The translations under genes and the position numbers were made by a program. A stretch of DNA of 64,000 bases from Camarhynchus parvulus. Taxonomy: Eukaryota; Chordata; Aves; Passeriformes; Thraupidae. Shown here in pieces: positions 39,401-51,691 of this stretch. Below the pieces are notes generated by a model. The model worked only from the letters and a program-made list of their open reading frames with translations. It searched no databases and was not told where the DNA came from. The DNA lies in the NCBI RefSeq assembly GCF_901933205.1, contig NC_044572.1, forward strand, positions 78,179,465 to 78,243,464, in the 5' to 3' direction. Within the stretch, counting starts at the first letter, position 1. Every line of letters starts with the position of its first letter.

Positions 39401-40813
39401 TCCTATACAGATTTCAGAACTGAAAATCTGTCTAAAAAAATTGTCTAATATTCAGTAAGTGTGGCAGCTACAACTTCTGCTTTCTTCAGCTCTGTTTTCT
39501 TTGTTTCTTACTGAAAGAAGAACTAAGTGACAAATGTCAGCTTCAGCTACTGATACTGTTGGCATTTGTGCTGAGATTTTCTTTTGTACAGTTCTAGAAA
39601 TGTTGAGGACGGAGGAAAAACAATGAGTTGTTTACCCCTTGTAGTTAAAGTGAACCAGTGAACTTGTCCTTTTCTAATAGACTCATCAAGTAAATTAGGG
39701 TGAAGTGACCTCTGCAGGCCATCTGTTTTAATCTCCTCTTCAAAGCACCACTAACTTCAAAGTTTTCCAGGGGCTTGTTCAACTAAGTTTTAAATTCTTA
39801 AGGGTACAGATTCTCCTACCTCTCTGGGCAACCTGCTCTAATCCATCTTGCTGTAACACTTTCTCCCATTCAGAATTTTCCTTGCTGCAACTTTTTCTCT
39901 AGACTTACTGCCATGTTCCTCTTGAGTCTGGCTACATCATATGCGTAACTTCCCTTTGGGTAGGTGCAAACAGCATTTAATTAGAAATTAGACTTCTCTG
40001 GTTTTGAGACTGTAGTGTGGCCACAGTGTTCAGTTACAGCTTCAAAATGTATACAGTAGAATATGACTGGCAATTAAATTATTAAAATCCAATATTTACT
40101 TCTGAATCTCTCTGATCTCTGTTCTGCTACCACACCCAGCAGTTATGCATACCCTATTAATTTTTGCACTTTTGTCCCTCAAAGCCCCACAGGTCTCTCC
40201 CTCTCCATTCCCTAGAGTGCTTATTACCCCTTAAAGCTGTACGACATATTATTTCTCTTAGTAAAAGCCAAGCCTCACGTAGTAGCCCTTTCCAGCTTCA
40301 CCTCAACTACTACCTGTCTACACATCGAGTTTAAACATGATTTAAGTTACCCCATACTTCATGAAGTTCTTCAACACTGATTCAAACTATCTGAAGTGCT
40401 CAAGGGCATCGTACAAGCAATAACCTCATATCACTCTGGCACTCCCAGGGAACTTGCAGAAGGCCCGACACCAACACATTGAATAAGCTTACACTGATCA
40501 GCTCCCATTTGGCTTCAGACCAAACATTATCATGTGGAAGTTTACTACCTCATTGTCTCAATAAAAGCAACACATTTGGGTCTCAAATAGAAAGAAGATT
40601 AGGTGTAAGTAGTAAATAAAAGAATTCCAAGCAACTTCATTTAAGGGACTTTGAAGACTGTCAGCGCCTTCAAAGTGTGTGAGCAATTTGTTTCCTGTTA
40701 AACCTGACAGAACTCTTTCCACTTGGCCAGGCTTCACTACCCTATCCCCACACACACCACAGCACATGATGATCACATTCCTGTGAGAAGAAAGAGAACA
40801 AGAAGCCCCTTAC
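36405..40813 (-). other. TRIO: TRIO intron 8-9 (4409 bp)
   Basis: This phase-1 intron contains a decayed CR1 fragment at about 39700-39940. It also contains the longest frame in the window outside exons and repeats: a 192-codon + strand frame at 37457-38035 with no recognisable family. Confidence 0.85.
39700..39940 (-). mobile_element. Old CR1 LINE 3' fragment, minus strand
   Basis: The + strand reads like a diverged antisense CR1 end. It has gtgacctctgcaggccatct near the start, then tacctctctgggcaacctgc in the middle, then a cctcttgagtctggctaca stretch. The order matches CR1 consensus wording as I remember it. Divergence is high, so this is an older copy than the one at 32 kb. Confidence 0.65.
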
Positions 40814-40928
40814 TTTTCACTTGCTGTTCAGGTGCTTTGATGTGTGTCACCATCCCTGGCATGTTGACACTGTTCCTGTGCAGGTATTTCAGGAAGACAT
40901 CAGCATTCCTCCGAGCCAGTGTGCAGGC
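40814..40928 (-). CDS. TRIO: TRIO exon 8 of window: spectrin repeat segment
   Basis: This 115-nt exon encodes about residues 1073-1111: ACTLARRNADVFLKYLHRNS, then VNMPGMVTHIKAPEQQVK, plus one base of the next codon. The arginine in ACTLAR falls at human position 1078 in my numbering. That residue is reported as mutated in a neurodevelopmental disorder with macrocephaly (recalled). VNMPGMVTHIKAPE is TRIO-specific. The exon ends AAAA|GTAAGG, so the last base is A rather than the usual G. End phase is 1. Confidence 0.96.
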
Positions 40929-42447
40929 CTAGAGAGTCAGAGGTACAACTTTATTTGAAGATGCACAAATAAACATGTTGAAGAAATTAAAGATCTTCCT
41001 AACTCTCTTTTTGTACATTTGTCACCTACTTCAGTTTTGGAAAGCATGGCATGTTAAATCTTTTCTACAAGTAAGCCAAGCCAAGCCAACTATTAGAATA
41101 GATATTCCGCCAAATACAAGTTACACCTTACCTGGCAGAGAAAAAACAAAGCAGATAAACAAATACATATAAAATAAATAAAATAAATAAATAAAATGCT
41201 ATTCCTCTTTTCTGAAGAGCCTGAAAAGCAATTATCTGCTCTAGGGATTTCAGCATGACTCAGAGTTCACAGAGAAGTTTGTTTAGTGTATGTGCCAAGT
41301 GCCACCTGAAGCTACTTACTGCGTAAACAGCGCACATGGTTGTGTACCCACCTGCATATTCCTAAACATCGATCAGTACTTTAAACAAAAAGTGAATGTT
41401 TTGCTGAAGTGAAACCAAAAGTGCTAAAATAGTAATACCTGCTCTTACAATATGAAGGCAAGGCCTTGAGAGCTTTCAGTCCTTGCCATTATATTGCAAG
41501 CACTCAGCTCAGTTGTCATCCTCATCTTAACAAATATCAAATACTACATATGGGTTGTCTGCTTCATTTTTAACATGCAAATTATGGAATGCTACTTTAA
41601 AAGGTTAGATGAAGGTAGAATACAGTAATAGGTTTGAAGGTTTGATACAGTAATAAAGACACTAAATAATTTCTCATACCATTTTAAAACAAAGATTAGT
41701 AATTCATGCCAGCTGCAGAAGGATCTATTAGGTTGTATACTTTGAGTTCTGTTAATATAGTTTTTGAGTGTTGTAATCTGCGTAATAAGAACAAGAAGGT
41801 TTCTAACAAAAAAGTTTTATTCTCTTAGTAGTCTTTCATGGTGATGCTGGAAAATGCCTTTGATCACAGAGTTAGTTATACTGCTCTGCAAGTACACGTT
41901 GCACATTTAATTCAGTATGATCAATAATCTTCACTAGGACATTAGTTGGAACAAAAATCTTTCATTTATCTGAAGACTATTACACAAAACCCAACTACTC
42001 CCAGATGCCTGTCTACCCATTTCCTCCTTCTATATTTCTCTGCCATCCCAGTACATCTGAGAACTGCTCTGATGCACAGGGAGCAATGGCACTGTGTGAC
42101 TTTCACTCCTCTTCCAAAGCAGCAGCCTTTAAGCATTCTCTAGAGTGACAGTTGCTCAAAGCAGTGACTTCCAATTCCTCTTCAGTCACACTGGGAGATC
42201 TGACATCTACTCAAGTTCAACAGGAAATGTATTTATAAAACTGGCTACAATTTTATGCACTTGGCAGTATTCTCTTAATCACTGTCAGAAGCAGTTAACA
42301 TGCCACTTCCCACATCTTTGCAGTTGGGAACATACCTATAGTTTGGGATGGCCACTGATGCTTTCCACAGCCATGTCAGCACTGTAAGAGCAGTTTGCCT
42401 GCATGCTTCCCAAGACACAGGAGACCACAAAAAATCCCCAACCTTAC
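40929..42447 (-). other. TRIO: TRIO intron 7-8 (1519 bp)
   Basis: This phase-0 intron contains a short AAAT microsatellite at about 41168-41197 and a run of ccaag units near 41073-41087. I see no transposon. Confidence 0.85.
41168..41197. repeat. AAAT/AAATA microsatellite
   Basis: Interrupted aaat units on the + strand in intron 7-8. The tract is short and imperfect. Confidence 0.8.
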
Positions 42448-42597
42448 CTTCAGAAATGCTTCCTTCTGCTCCAGGTGTTTGCTTATCATGGGAGTAACGT
42501 GATCTGTTTCAGAGTTGGGGCCCAGTTTGTCTGCTCCCCCACACCAATCTTCTTCTCGCTTATATTCTTGCTCCAGGCTTTCCAGCACACTGCACAC
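42448..42597 (-). CDS. TRIO: TRIO exon 7 of window: spectrin repeat segment
   Basis: This exon is 50 codons (150 nt), about residues 1023-1072, reading VCSVLESLEQEYKREEDWCG, then GADKLGPNSETDHVTPMISK, and ending EQKEAFLK. The loop with GADKLGPNSETDHVTPM marks TRIO, since KALRN has a different set of residues there. The donor is gtaagg. The exon is symmetric (phase 0-0). Confidence 0.97.
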
Positions 42598-43058
42598 CTT
42601 TCAGGAAAAAGGTGGCCAATTCAGTAAGGCAAAAAATCAAAATTCAGGCCTCAAAAAAAAGAAAACCCATCTACTCCTTATATATACCCCCCAGCTTCTG
42701 ACACATTTTGACCGGGACTTAAGGCAACAAACTCTGGCTGCAGGTTTACAAGCACTGGCCTGCTTATGTGGCAATGCTCAGAGGCTGTCCCTAAAATTGT
42801 TCATCTTTCTCTGCCTCTGTGACTGCATAGTTCTGGATGGGCTTAAGTTATGGCTGCAGAGGAGGCAACCTTGCCAACCTCCCCCCAAACTTTTCTGTGG
42901 ACAAGTAGATTAAACTGATTTTTCTCTGACTCTCACACAAAAACCAGAACTAGCCATCAAATGAGTAAATATAACCAAACCTCATCAACCATTTTTTCAA
43001 GTAATGCTGTTTTATGCCACACTGAGGAATTAACCAATGCATATCTGCATTTCTGTAC
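42598..43058 (-). other. TRIO: TRIO intron 6-7 (461 bp)
   Basis: This phase-0 intron has donor gtacag and acceptor ttcctgaaag. No repeat or other feature was recognised. Confidence 0.85.
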
Positions 43059-43250
43059 CTGCTCAGAAGTTTTATAGAAGGCAACAGAGGCATTCACAAG
43101 CTTGAGACGATCCTCCATCTTCAGCATCAGCTGTTGCCAGTGGGAAGCGACCTTCTCTGCGCACTCCCGGATCATGTCCATGTCGTAGTGATTAGCCTGC
43201 AGCATTGCCTCTGCCTTCTGCTGAACCTGCAGGGCACTTTGATGTGTTTT
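43059..43250 (-). CDS. TRIO: TRIO exon 6 of window: spectrin repeat segment
   Basis: This exon is 64 codons (192 nt), about residues 959-1022. It begins KTHQSALQVQQKAEAMLQAN, continues MDMIRECAEKVASHWQQLM and ends ASVAFYKTSEQ. It closes one spectrin repeat and opens the next. The acceptor is ctcttgtcag and the donor gtacag, with phase 0 at both ends. It is one of the most conserved parts of the spectrin array, and TRIO-type residues appear in QANHYDMDMI. Confidence 0.97.
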
Positions 43251-44651
43251 CTGACAAGAGGTGAAAAGTCACAAGTTCAGTGGAGCACTTCAGTTCATTT
43301 ACTCGGAGACCTCAGAGGCTCACATTTCCACTGTGTCAATGACACAGTGTCAATGTGTCAATGACTTGCACAAACACCCATCAACTAAAAATGACTGCCT
43401 GATACTGTGTGACTTCTCTATGCAAATATAAAGGAAATAAATCCTGTAGAGATTTATCATCAAATCAACACTAAATAGCAGTTCTTAACAAATAGTAACT
43501 GTCTGGCATTAAGCTACACGTGATGCATCTATGTTGCGTTACATGTTGCTGTAATTATGAATTTCAGTTGGATTTTCTTTCCCTTCACAGTGAGAAACAA
43601 AGACGATGACAAAAATCTATCTTATTCTGGCAATCTTTACAGCTTTAACTTCAGTCTTTTGCACATCAGTAGTGAGCAAAGAAAGTTGCAGGCATGAAGA
43701 TCAATAAAAAAAGACAATGGTCTATTGACTGCAAGCAAATTTTTAAATGTATTTCTCTGTGCAGAGAAATACCTGTCTAAAACCAAATAATATTAAAGTA
43801 TTAAGGGGTTAATACTGCTAAGTACTATTATATCTGAGTAAAGAATGGCCTAGGAAACACAGATTTTTAAGCTTCCTCACAATGTATTCTTAAACTGACA
43901 AACACCTAGAGGTCTCATAATTTTTATACTTCAGAGTTACCAAAGCTCCTCAAAATAAGGGGGCATATAGTGCAAACTTTAATTAAAAAAAAATCAAGAG
44001 AGGGGAAGCATAAAGTTCTACCAAACAGGAAAAGAACATTAAAGAGCTACTGCAAGGCACAGTACTTCTGAAAATAGTCTACCCAAACAATCACAACATT
44101 GCTAATATTATCACTAAGTTACTCAGTAAGACTGCACTTCAATCAATCTTAAGAACCCTGCCTATTTTTTTGCAGCAATATGACCAATCTGAGAAGTTTA
44201 GCTTGAAGCCATGGCAGGGGGATTGACACACCACCACATAGAAGTTTCACTGAAACCTACTCTCAAACAAAACTGGAAATATTAAAGGATGACCTCAGAA
44301 TACGCAAAACTGCTGCTTCCTAGTCCATTTATTCTTAATTTATTTTACATTTAGAATTATAAGTTATGTTCTAGGAAAGGAATAACAAATGAAAACACTA
44401 TTTTCAGCAAAATTGCTCTGAACAGCTACCACTTTATAAAGATGCAAAAAAGGCACTGAGAAGATGTTCACCTGGAACTGCAGATTAAAAATAAATAAGA
44501 ACAAACATCAGCTTCTCACTAAGTGTTTTTGTCTTTTTGCCATGGGTTCAACAACTTTTCCTAAACTGAAAATACTGTAGCACGAATCCAAGAGTGCTAT
44601 TTACAGAGAACTGTAAATACAAGGCCATGGTCACCAAAATGGTGCTTTTAC
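43251..44651 (-). other. TRIO: TRIO intron 5-6 (1401 bp)
   Basis: This phase-0 intron has acceptor ctcttgtcag. Near 43332-43362 it holds a small cluster of three GTGTCAAT copies, the first inside a 15-nt palindrome. Otherwise I recognise nothing. Confidence 0.85.
43332..43362. repeat. Short palindrome plus GTGTCAAT repeats
   Basis: tgtgtcaatgacaca (43332-43346) has two perfect 7-nt inverted arms around one base. It is followed directly by two further GTGTCAAT copies (43347-43354 and 43355-43362). It lies about 80 bp upstream of exon 6 on the gene strand. No function can be read from it. Confidence 0.75.
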
Positions 44652-44771
44652 CTCTATTGCATGTTGAAACTGCTCATGCTCCCTCTGTAACTGCTCTGCC
44701 TCCTGCAAAGAGCTAGCAGTGATGAGCCCAGCATTTAACATTGACTCTCCATTTCGAATCCAGCCCAAAAC
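44652..44771 (-). CDS. TRIO: TRIO exon 5 of window: spectrin repeat segment
   Basis: This exon is exactly 40 codons (120 nt), about residues 919-958, reading [20 protein letters not shown] and ending QFQHAIE. It is the middle of a spectrin repeat; the WIRNGESML segment is the conserved helix-B start shared by TRIO and KALRN. The [14 protein letters not shown] residues follow TRIO. The acceptor is ttgttacag and the donor gtaaaa, which is weaker than average. It is symmetric in phase 0-0, so skipping it would keep the frame. Confidence 0.97.
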
Positions 44772-45836
44772 CTGTAACAAAAGAAAAGACCATGAAATAC
44801 ACAATTCCACTGCCAACCAACAAAAAAGTACCACTGTAGGGGCAACAACATTTAGGGTCACATCAGCACTGGAACTGATAACTAAGTAATTTGTTAATTA
44901 CATACTACAGTGAATTTTATACTGAGTAAGCACAGTGAATGATATTCAGTACAATTTCACTGAGCTATCAACTCACAGCTTGCAGTCAACTACTACATGC
45001 TTGAGGCTTCAGTTCATACTCTGAAAAAGGTCATGCTTTTGAATACTGCTTCTGTCACCGCTGGAACAAGATACAAGTAATAGCCGCCTGAAAGCCAGTG
45101 TCAGTACTGCAAATTAAAGATCTATAGCTTAGCAAAAAGTATGCATATAATTTTGAACAGTAATGTTGAGAAAAATGTGATCATTGAGTGTCCTTCTAAC
45201 TGCCTGAAGATTTTAATTTTTCAGAATGTGCCTTCTTTGATGTGTCCAGTGAAACTGGAAGAATCCATGGCTGGGCAGAAGCTTCAGGAGGCCACCTTAT
45301 ACATTCCTTATCAACAGCAGGAACGTGCAACTTTTTAGACCTCTCCCAAAAAAAACAAGAAGAAGGAAAAAAAGACATTTTCTCCCTCTTTGCATCAGCT
45401 TTGTTTTTCCCTCTCCTCTCTCCATCAGGAACATTATCTGATACCCTCCTTTAGATTCCTCTTGTTGATCTTGATCTCTTCAATCTCTCCCATGTGAAGT
45501 CAGTCACCTTATTTTTCTAGAACACTGCTCTTTTATGAGCTCTCTCCAGTTGATAACCATGACTTGGTCATAATTTTTCAAACACTGAGTAAAATGGGAC
45601 ATAATTCAGGTTATTCACTATCATCTGTACAACTCTTCTATGGAACTGCTGCCTACCAGTAATTACCCCTGTATTTATTCAGCTGATTATTCTATCCAGT
45701 ACATCATGCTCTGTATTTTTCACTATTCAAACTCATATCCTTCTTAAAGCACACTTCTCCCATTCTCCCATCAAGATAATTCTGAATTGTAATCCAGCAT
45801 CTTCTGACAAACTCAAACCCCTTTTCCAGCTGCTCC

Positions 45837-45910
45837 TGCTTTTAACTTCCAATTTAATAGCATAGTTGCTAACTGCTTTTAACTTCAAATTTAATAGCAT
45901 AGTTGCTAAC
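45837..45910. repeat. 37-bp tandem duplication, two copies
   Basis: Copy 1 is 45837-45873 and copy 2 is 45874-45910. They are directly adjacent and differ at a single base (c versus a at the fourteenth position). The unit begins tgcttttaacttc and ends gcatagttgctaac. The near identity suggests a recent event. Confidence 0.95.
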
Positions 45911-46239
45911 ACATAGATTTTCTGACTGAGAACATGAACCAGTAGTATCCAAATATGGACAAATACAACTTTTTTTTTTCATTTTAAAATCTGCTTTCCA
46001 ACCCACTGAGTCTCTTAATAACTTTTGTTACTGAGTATGTTTTTTCAGCAAGTTATCACTCTTGGTAATTTAGTCTCATATGACATTCTCATTGTAAGTT
46101 AGGGCCAGACAGACTGAGCTGCACTATTTTAAAAGCTTTGACACTGCTTTTCCACCCCTCCCAGAAGAGCTGTTGCCTTGTCAGATTAAAAAAAAGGTGG
46201 GGGGGGTTATCAATGGAAAGCTATGATTAATTGACCTGT

Positions 46240-46530
46240 GCTAGCCTTTTCTCCTTTTGTCACTGTTCAAGTTTAATGATCTACTTGTTTCAATATTTTT
46301 CCTGGGAACTGTGTTAAACTAGCTGACCTATAATCCTCCCTCAGCTAGTCCTTTTCCACTTTTGAGAAGTAGATGTTGAGTTTCAGGCCTCCAGAATCTC
46401 ATCCAATCTCCTGATGTTTAGAAACAATGGCACCTTTCTAAGTATTCCAAAGTGAATTTCTTTAGGCCCTGTTGATTTGAACTTCCCCAGTTTTTCTAAC
46501 TTTTTCCTACTAATTGATTTAGACCTTTGA
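46240..46530 (-). mobile_element. Decayed CR1 LINE reverse-transcriptase remnant
   Basis: The minus strand translates near 46450-46500 as LGKFKSTGPKEIHFGILR, which resembles the CR1 motif around KSxGPDGIHPRVLREL. Further downstream on the same strand it gives SLTQFPGKILKQ near 46270-46320, resembling SLTSVPGKVMEQI. The two matches are in the expected order, but the frame is broken. This indicates an old coding fragment rather than a 3' end. The limits are uncertain. Confidence 0.6.
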
Positions 46531-49024
46531 CCACCACTAATAAATGTATTAACTACCAAATCAGTTAGTTCTTAACACTAAATATTCTCATCTAGTGATC
46601 CACACATGACACTACCAATTATAGCATCAATGCACTAAGTTATCAGGGTGATATGACTACACTTGCAGACTGGGAACATGGGCAGAACCCAAGAAAATGA
46701 CCTATAAAACACAATTCCTCACAACCTGAAAGGCACATGTGGGTCTACATCCAAAGTACACTCTAATGTGTCTGACAGCTTGAAGCAACTGAGGTCTGGC
46801 CATCCTGACACAACATCCATTCCCTCAAATCTGCACCACAACCTCACCCTCTGACTTCCACTTATCCAGATTGTGACGCTGTGTTATTAATGTAGGTTTT
46901 GCCATTTCTGTCTGCACAATGAATAGCTAACAAGTTTTTTTTCCACCCTGATAGCATGTATTTGAATTCTCCTATATAAATTCTGCAAGTCTGTAGAAAA
47001 GAGTAAGTCTACAATGTAGAAGGGAGGGCATGCCAGACGTGTAACTGGGTGCACATTCTGGTCTTCTGGGGAGAAAGCACTGGGTCAGGTGCAGCCTTGC
47101 AAGCAAGGGGAAGATGGCTCCAGCTTTGGAACAACCTCCCCTACTGCAAAGGTGACACCTGCAGATCACAGTCTGGGGGCACACAAAAAGGACTACAAAA
47201 GAAAGTGGGAGTTCCTAAGTTGCTAAGGCACATGGGGATTTTTAGCACTCAGGGAGAAAGCCTGGGTAAGCCTCAGGAACAGGAAAAACAGCAGCTTCTG
47301 AGGGAAGCAGATGGGTCCAACAGACTGCAGATAGAAATTATACATGGATAAATAAATTCTCTGCAAGAACACAGATGATTTTTTTTCAAATTCCTTTTTC
47401 ATTTTTATGTTGTCTTAAAGTTATTCTAGGTTCCTTCTCTACCTTAAAAAGTAATTCTTTCAGGTACGGTGTAACAAAACACACCTTTTTTAGGGTTCTT
47501 ATACATGTAGCCTTCTTCAGAGAATTTTAATGAAGGAGAATGCTTAAGCAGCACCAATTGAAAGTTCCTCTTGACTTGGCATCCCATTATTTACAGCAGC
47601 AACAGCTAGAACAGAACATGCCATTTCAAACACAAAGACCTGTCCTCCTGCTTGGTGCGGGTCAGGGTGCAAGTACACAAGCTGGTGCAACTCACAGGAG
47701 GAAATTTGCCAGCAGTACTCTCCCCTTCCTTCTGCTCTGACTCAAGGGAAAATATAAGCATTATGAAATGGAGAGCCTGTTCTCCTTCCAGGGGTGCTGC
47801 CTTCAGGGTTTGTTGGCATGTTCATGTTCCCACCACCTCCCTGTCTGAGTGGATCACAACCCCCATCTTTCCCCTCACAGCCTTTAACAGGCTAGAAAAG
47901 CATCAGCAAAGGTGTGGAAAAGAGACAGAATTTGGGTCACTTGGGACATTTGAAAAGGTCAGATAGGTAGATCTGTAGATAAGTAATTGATTTAGAACTA
48001 ATTTCTTGGACAGATTTTTGACTGTAACTAAACATGATCACAAGACAACCTGCTTCAGTCTGCTGTCTTAGCTATGTTTTCATATCCATATGGCACTACA
48101 TGGAGTGCCAGGATACCCTTCCTGAGTAGTATTTTAGGATAGTCAGAGCTGAACACCAAGCTAAAAGATTTGCCAGTGAAAACACAAAGCAGCTTAAGGT
48201 ACTCTTGAGGGCTGAAGTATCTGTACACCACTGTGCTTATACAAACACATAGCTTATATATCTAAGAACATACACCATGATCAGAACAGCAGAAAACATT
48301 GCACTGAAAAGGCTTAATGAGCATACTGAAACCAACTGGATTTGGTTTGAAGCTTGGTAGGGATTTTGACCTTAAGCACAGTAAAGCATTCAATCTACAC
48401 AGAGAGTACGTGGGAGTGATTGTAGCAGTAAGTAATCCAACAGCTGTATGTTAGGTGATTAATAAAGAAGGTTCATCTGGCAAACATGCAGCTGTAGTTC
48501 TGCATGAGACAGACATTCTCACAAATATTACTCTGCCTCCACCTACTCATATGTCCCTGCCCTGTAAAAAAGTGGTCACATTTTCCTTTCCATGTTGCTT
48601 TCCCCACATACAGCTGTCTCTTTTATTTCAGTCAGCATTCTCTTCCCCCTGTCTTCCATGGTTTTTCTACACTGTAATTTGCTATCTGCTTTTGCCCTTT
48701 CTGCACCTATTACACATCAAGTTGACAAGCAAATTCTTTGCAGGTTTTCTTCAAACCTCTGTTTGTCTTCTGGCTCTTCTGCTTCCTCCTAGCCCTGAGG
48801 CTTGATATACAAAACTTCAATGCCACAAAGTAGAACTGGCACAAGAGTTAAGGAGGAAGCAATACTGAATGTTTTCGTCTACTCTCTGTGCTTATTTGAT
48901 AAAAATTCATTAAGCATAAGGTTTTACTACCTAGTATGAAAGAGAATCTTTGCAAGTATTTGTCTAAATTCCAGTCTAACCTCTTCACATGACAAGCTAC
49001 ATATTTTTATGTATTTTATATAAA

Positions 49025-49064
49025 TGTATGTGTGTGTGTGCATGTCCGTGCGTATGTGTGTGTG
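49025..49064. repeat. TG-rich microsatellite
   Basis: Two short (TG)n blocks are separated by an interrupted section (catgtccgtgcgta) on the + strand. Imperfect copies such as this are usually older and less variable than pure ones. Confidence 0.8.
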
Positions 49065-51133
49065 TGAAAACACAAGAGCAGTAATGTTGGTTTGGCAGGA
49101 AGAATTTAAATGGAAATACTGTTAGAATTCTTGCTATGGAGACAGTATCCCATCTACATAATAAACATGCTTACACCCAATTCATCAACAATAAATCTAA
49201 GAGAAAATCACAGTAACTGAACAGGAAAACCATGCATTCATTGCTTCAGGCAACAAAACACAAATAAAACAGACTGAAGAGGAGGTTTACCACTTCATTT
49301 TGGTCTCAGGTAAAGCACCTACTGTGACCTGCTGACCTATAAAGTTTTTCCTAGTGCAGAAGGGACAGGAGAAGATCATGCTTCCTTAATCATGTTTAAT
49401 AAAAATAAAAATAAATCAGATGTGGTTTTATGAAAAGGCAACTCTAATCTCAAAACTAAGAGTTATTATCCTCAAAGCATTTCAAAGGGCTCAAAAAAAT
49501 CCTATGAGACAATGTATTAACACAGATTGAGCTCCATTCAATTTTCAGGCCTCAGGATGGGCAAGCATTGCAGGTGAATCTGTACAGTAAAATCTGGAAA
49601 AGTAATACACAAAACCTTCTGTCAGCTACATGTTCATGTATGATTGTCTGAAAGATCACACATATTATAGCATTTAATTCAACATGAAATCCCACCTTGA
49701 CAGAGGTGTGTTCTAGAAATACAAAATAGAATATGTTTTTTTCTTCGAAATCCCAGTCTACCAAGAATAGACAGCTGGCTATGTTAATGTACTACCTATA
49801 CCTTTATTATAAGATAAACTTTTCCAGTACTTTCTTAAGAATCTAAATTTTAGCTTCAGTTTCAGTCAGGGCTGGCAGTGGTTCAAAAAAGTTAGAAACT
49901 TCTTAAAGAATGATCTACAAATCACATAGTGATGATTTGTAATCACTATGTGCAATCGGGGTATTCCTCTAAAATCCATGATGTTCATCGTCTGCCTGTT
50001 TCTGCCAAAATACAGAACATTTGTTTTGAACACAGGTTTAAAACACATGTCTTTTTTGTAACATTTAACTTGCATACAAACAAAGCTAGTGGAGCAAAGC
50101 ACTCACTTTATTGTGGGAGCATGCAATATAAATAACTATTTAGTGTCTCTCTGAAATATTACCAAACTGCTATATTCTGTTCTTTTACTGAGTACTATTT
50201 CAGTATAATGGAAATAAACAAATTTTTTTCTTACTAACCAATCCCACCCAAACCCACTGACATACCATAAAGGGATGAGAGTGCCTCAGCTGGCATTATT
50301 TCTTTTAATTTTTCCTTCCTTTGCAGATGCGCACTCTTTTCCTTATCTTCAAGATACAATGCAATTGAGTAGAGAAACTATCCCAATCTGCAACAACTTT
50401 ATCTCAACCACTACTCACGTGGAAGGAGGAATTTGCAATCTGCACGTACCAAGATGAGTAAGTGCTAAGGCAGATACAGCACAGCTCAGTAGAGTATACA
50501 AAGTCTTGAAATAGAACATCAAGTATCGGATTGATGTCTATATTGCACTGACAGCAGACAACTATCAGTTTTTTGCATTCCTTTAATTCAAGACCACACA
50601 GAACTTTCCATCTGCTACTGTAGAGCAACTGACCACTGCCTGAAAATACTTTGGGAACCTTCTATTCACTTCTCCTAGTCCTAGCAGGACCCCTTTCATA
50701 TTACTTTGCAATTTGCAAGCTGTCATTCAGTCTCATTATGGGCCACAGTAATACAACAGACTACAGCAAACTTCTGTGATGCTGCCAAGTGTGAGCAAAA
50801 TAAACTCTTACCTTTACTATTGTCTTGTTTCTTTTTTAAACTTTCACCTACTTCAGTGGCTTTGCCCACATCTCAAATCATCAAACGTTTATGCGTGTAT
50901 CAGATAAAGACCTCAAAACTTGCTACTTTATTGCCAGGAGAAGCAAAACTGTTTTTCTTCTATATTATTTTATCACTATTTGTAGATGTTTCAAACAATA
51001 GACTCAGAAGTATTAAGTCAGTGTGCACGGCCTTTGACTGAGCATTGTTTTTCATCACCATACAGATGGTAAAAGCATGGGTTTAACATTAGCTCAAATC
51101 ACTCTATACTTCAAATACTTGACTCATATCTAT

Positions 51134-51515
51134 AGAATATCAGAATAACTTGGGTTGGAAAAAACCTCTACGACCTTCAAGTCTGTTAACCTAGCACTGC
51201 CAAGTCCAACACTACAGCATGTGTCTCATCTACATGTCTTTTAAATATTTTCAGGGATGGTGCCTCCATCAATCCTGCTCCAGTGCTTAAAAACCCCTTC
51301 AGTGAAGAAATTTTTCCTACTATCTAATGTAAACCTCCTGTGGCACAACTTGAGGACTTTCCTTCTTGTCCTATCCTATTACCTGGGTAAAGAATCCAAC
51401 TCCTACTTTGATACACCCTCCTATCAGGTAGTTGCAGGAGTGATAAAGTCCCCCCTGAGATTCCTTTATTCCAGGCTAAACATCCCCAGCTCTCTCAGCT
51501 GCTCTAGATCCATGC
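51134..51515 (-). mobile_element. CR1 LINE 3' fragment, minus strand
   Basis: Read on the + strand, the piece starts with the reverse complement of the CR1 3' end (tagaatatcagaataacttg, then gggttggaaaaaacctc). It continues with the typical antisense wording that includes the gaagaaatttttcctactat segment and ends near the ctcagctgctctagatcc segment. It has the same orientation as TRIO and ends about 175 bp from the donor of exon 4. The 232-codon + strand frame across it (51257-51955) runs on into antisense exon 4 and is not a gene. Confidence 0.88.
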
Positions 51516-51691
51516 AGCAAGATCAACCGGTGATGCAAGTCAAAAAAATTCACTTAATGTTTACAGAAGCTGATGTTTCTCAAGTCCTCCCCTGCTCTCA
51601 ACGAAAGACTTTATGCAGCAGGAGGCGTTTCCCACACGTGTTTTTGGGAACAGAGCTCTCCAGAAGGGCACAGCTGCCGGGGTGGCCGTAC

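Larger units (their letters stand above)
44772..51691 (-). other. TRIO: TRIO intron 4-5 (6920 bp)
   Basis: This large phase-0 intron contains a CR1 piece at 51134-51515, a decayed CR1 reverse-transcriptase remnant at about 46240-46530, a 37-bp tandem duplication at 45837-45910 and a TG-rich microsatellite near 49025-49064. A stretch at about 46980-47350 looks richer in GC than its surroundings and holds a 100-codon + strand frame. I cannot assign it to anything. Confidence 0.85.
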
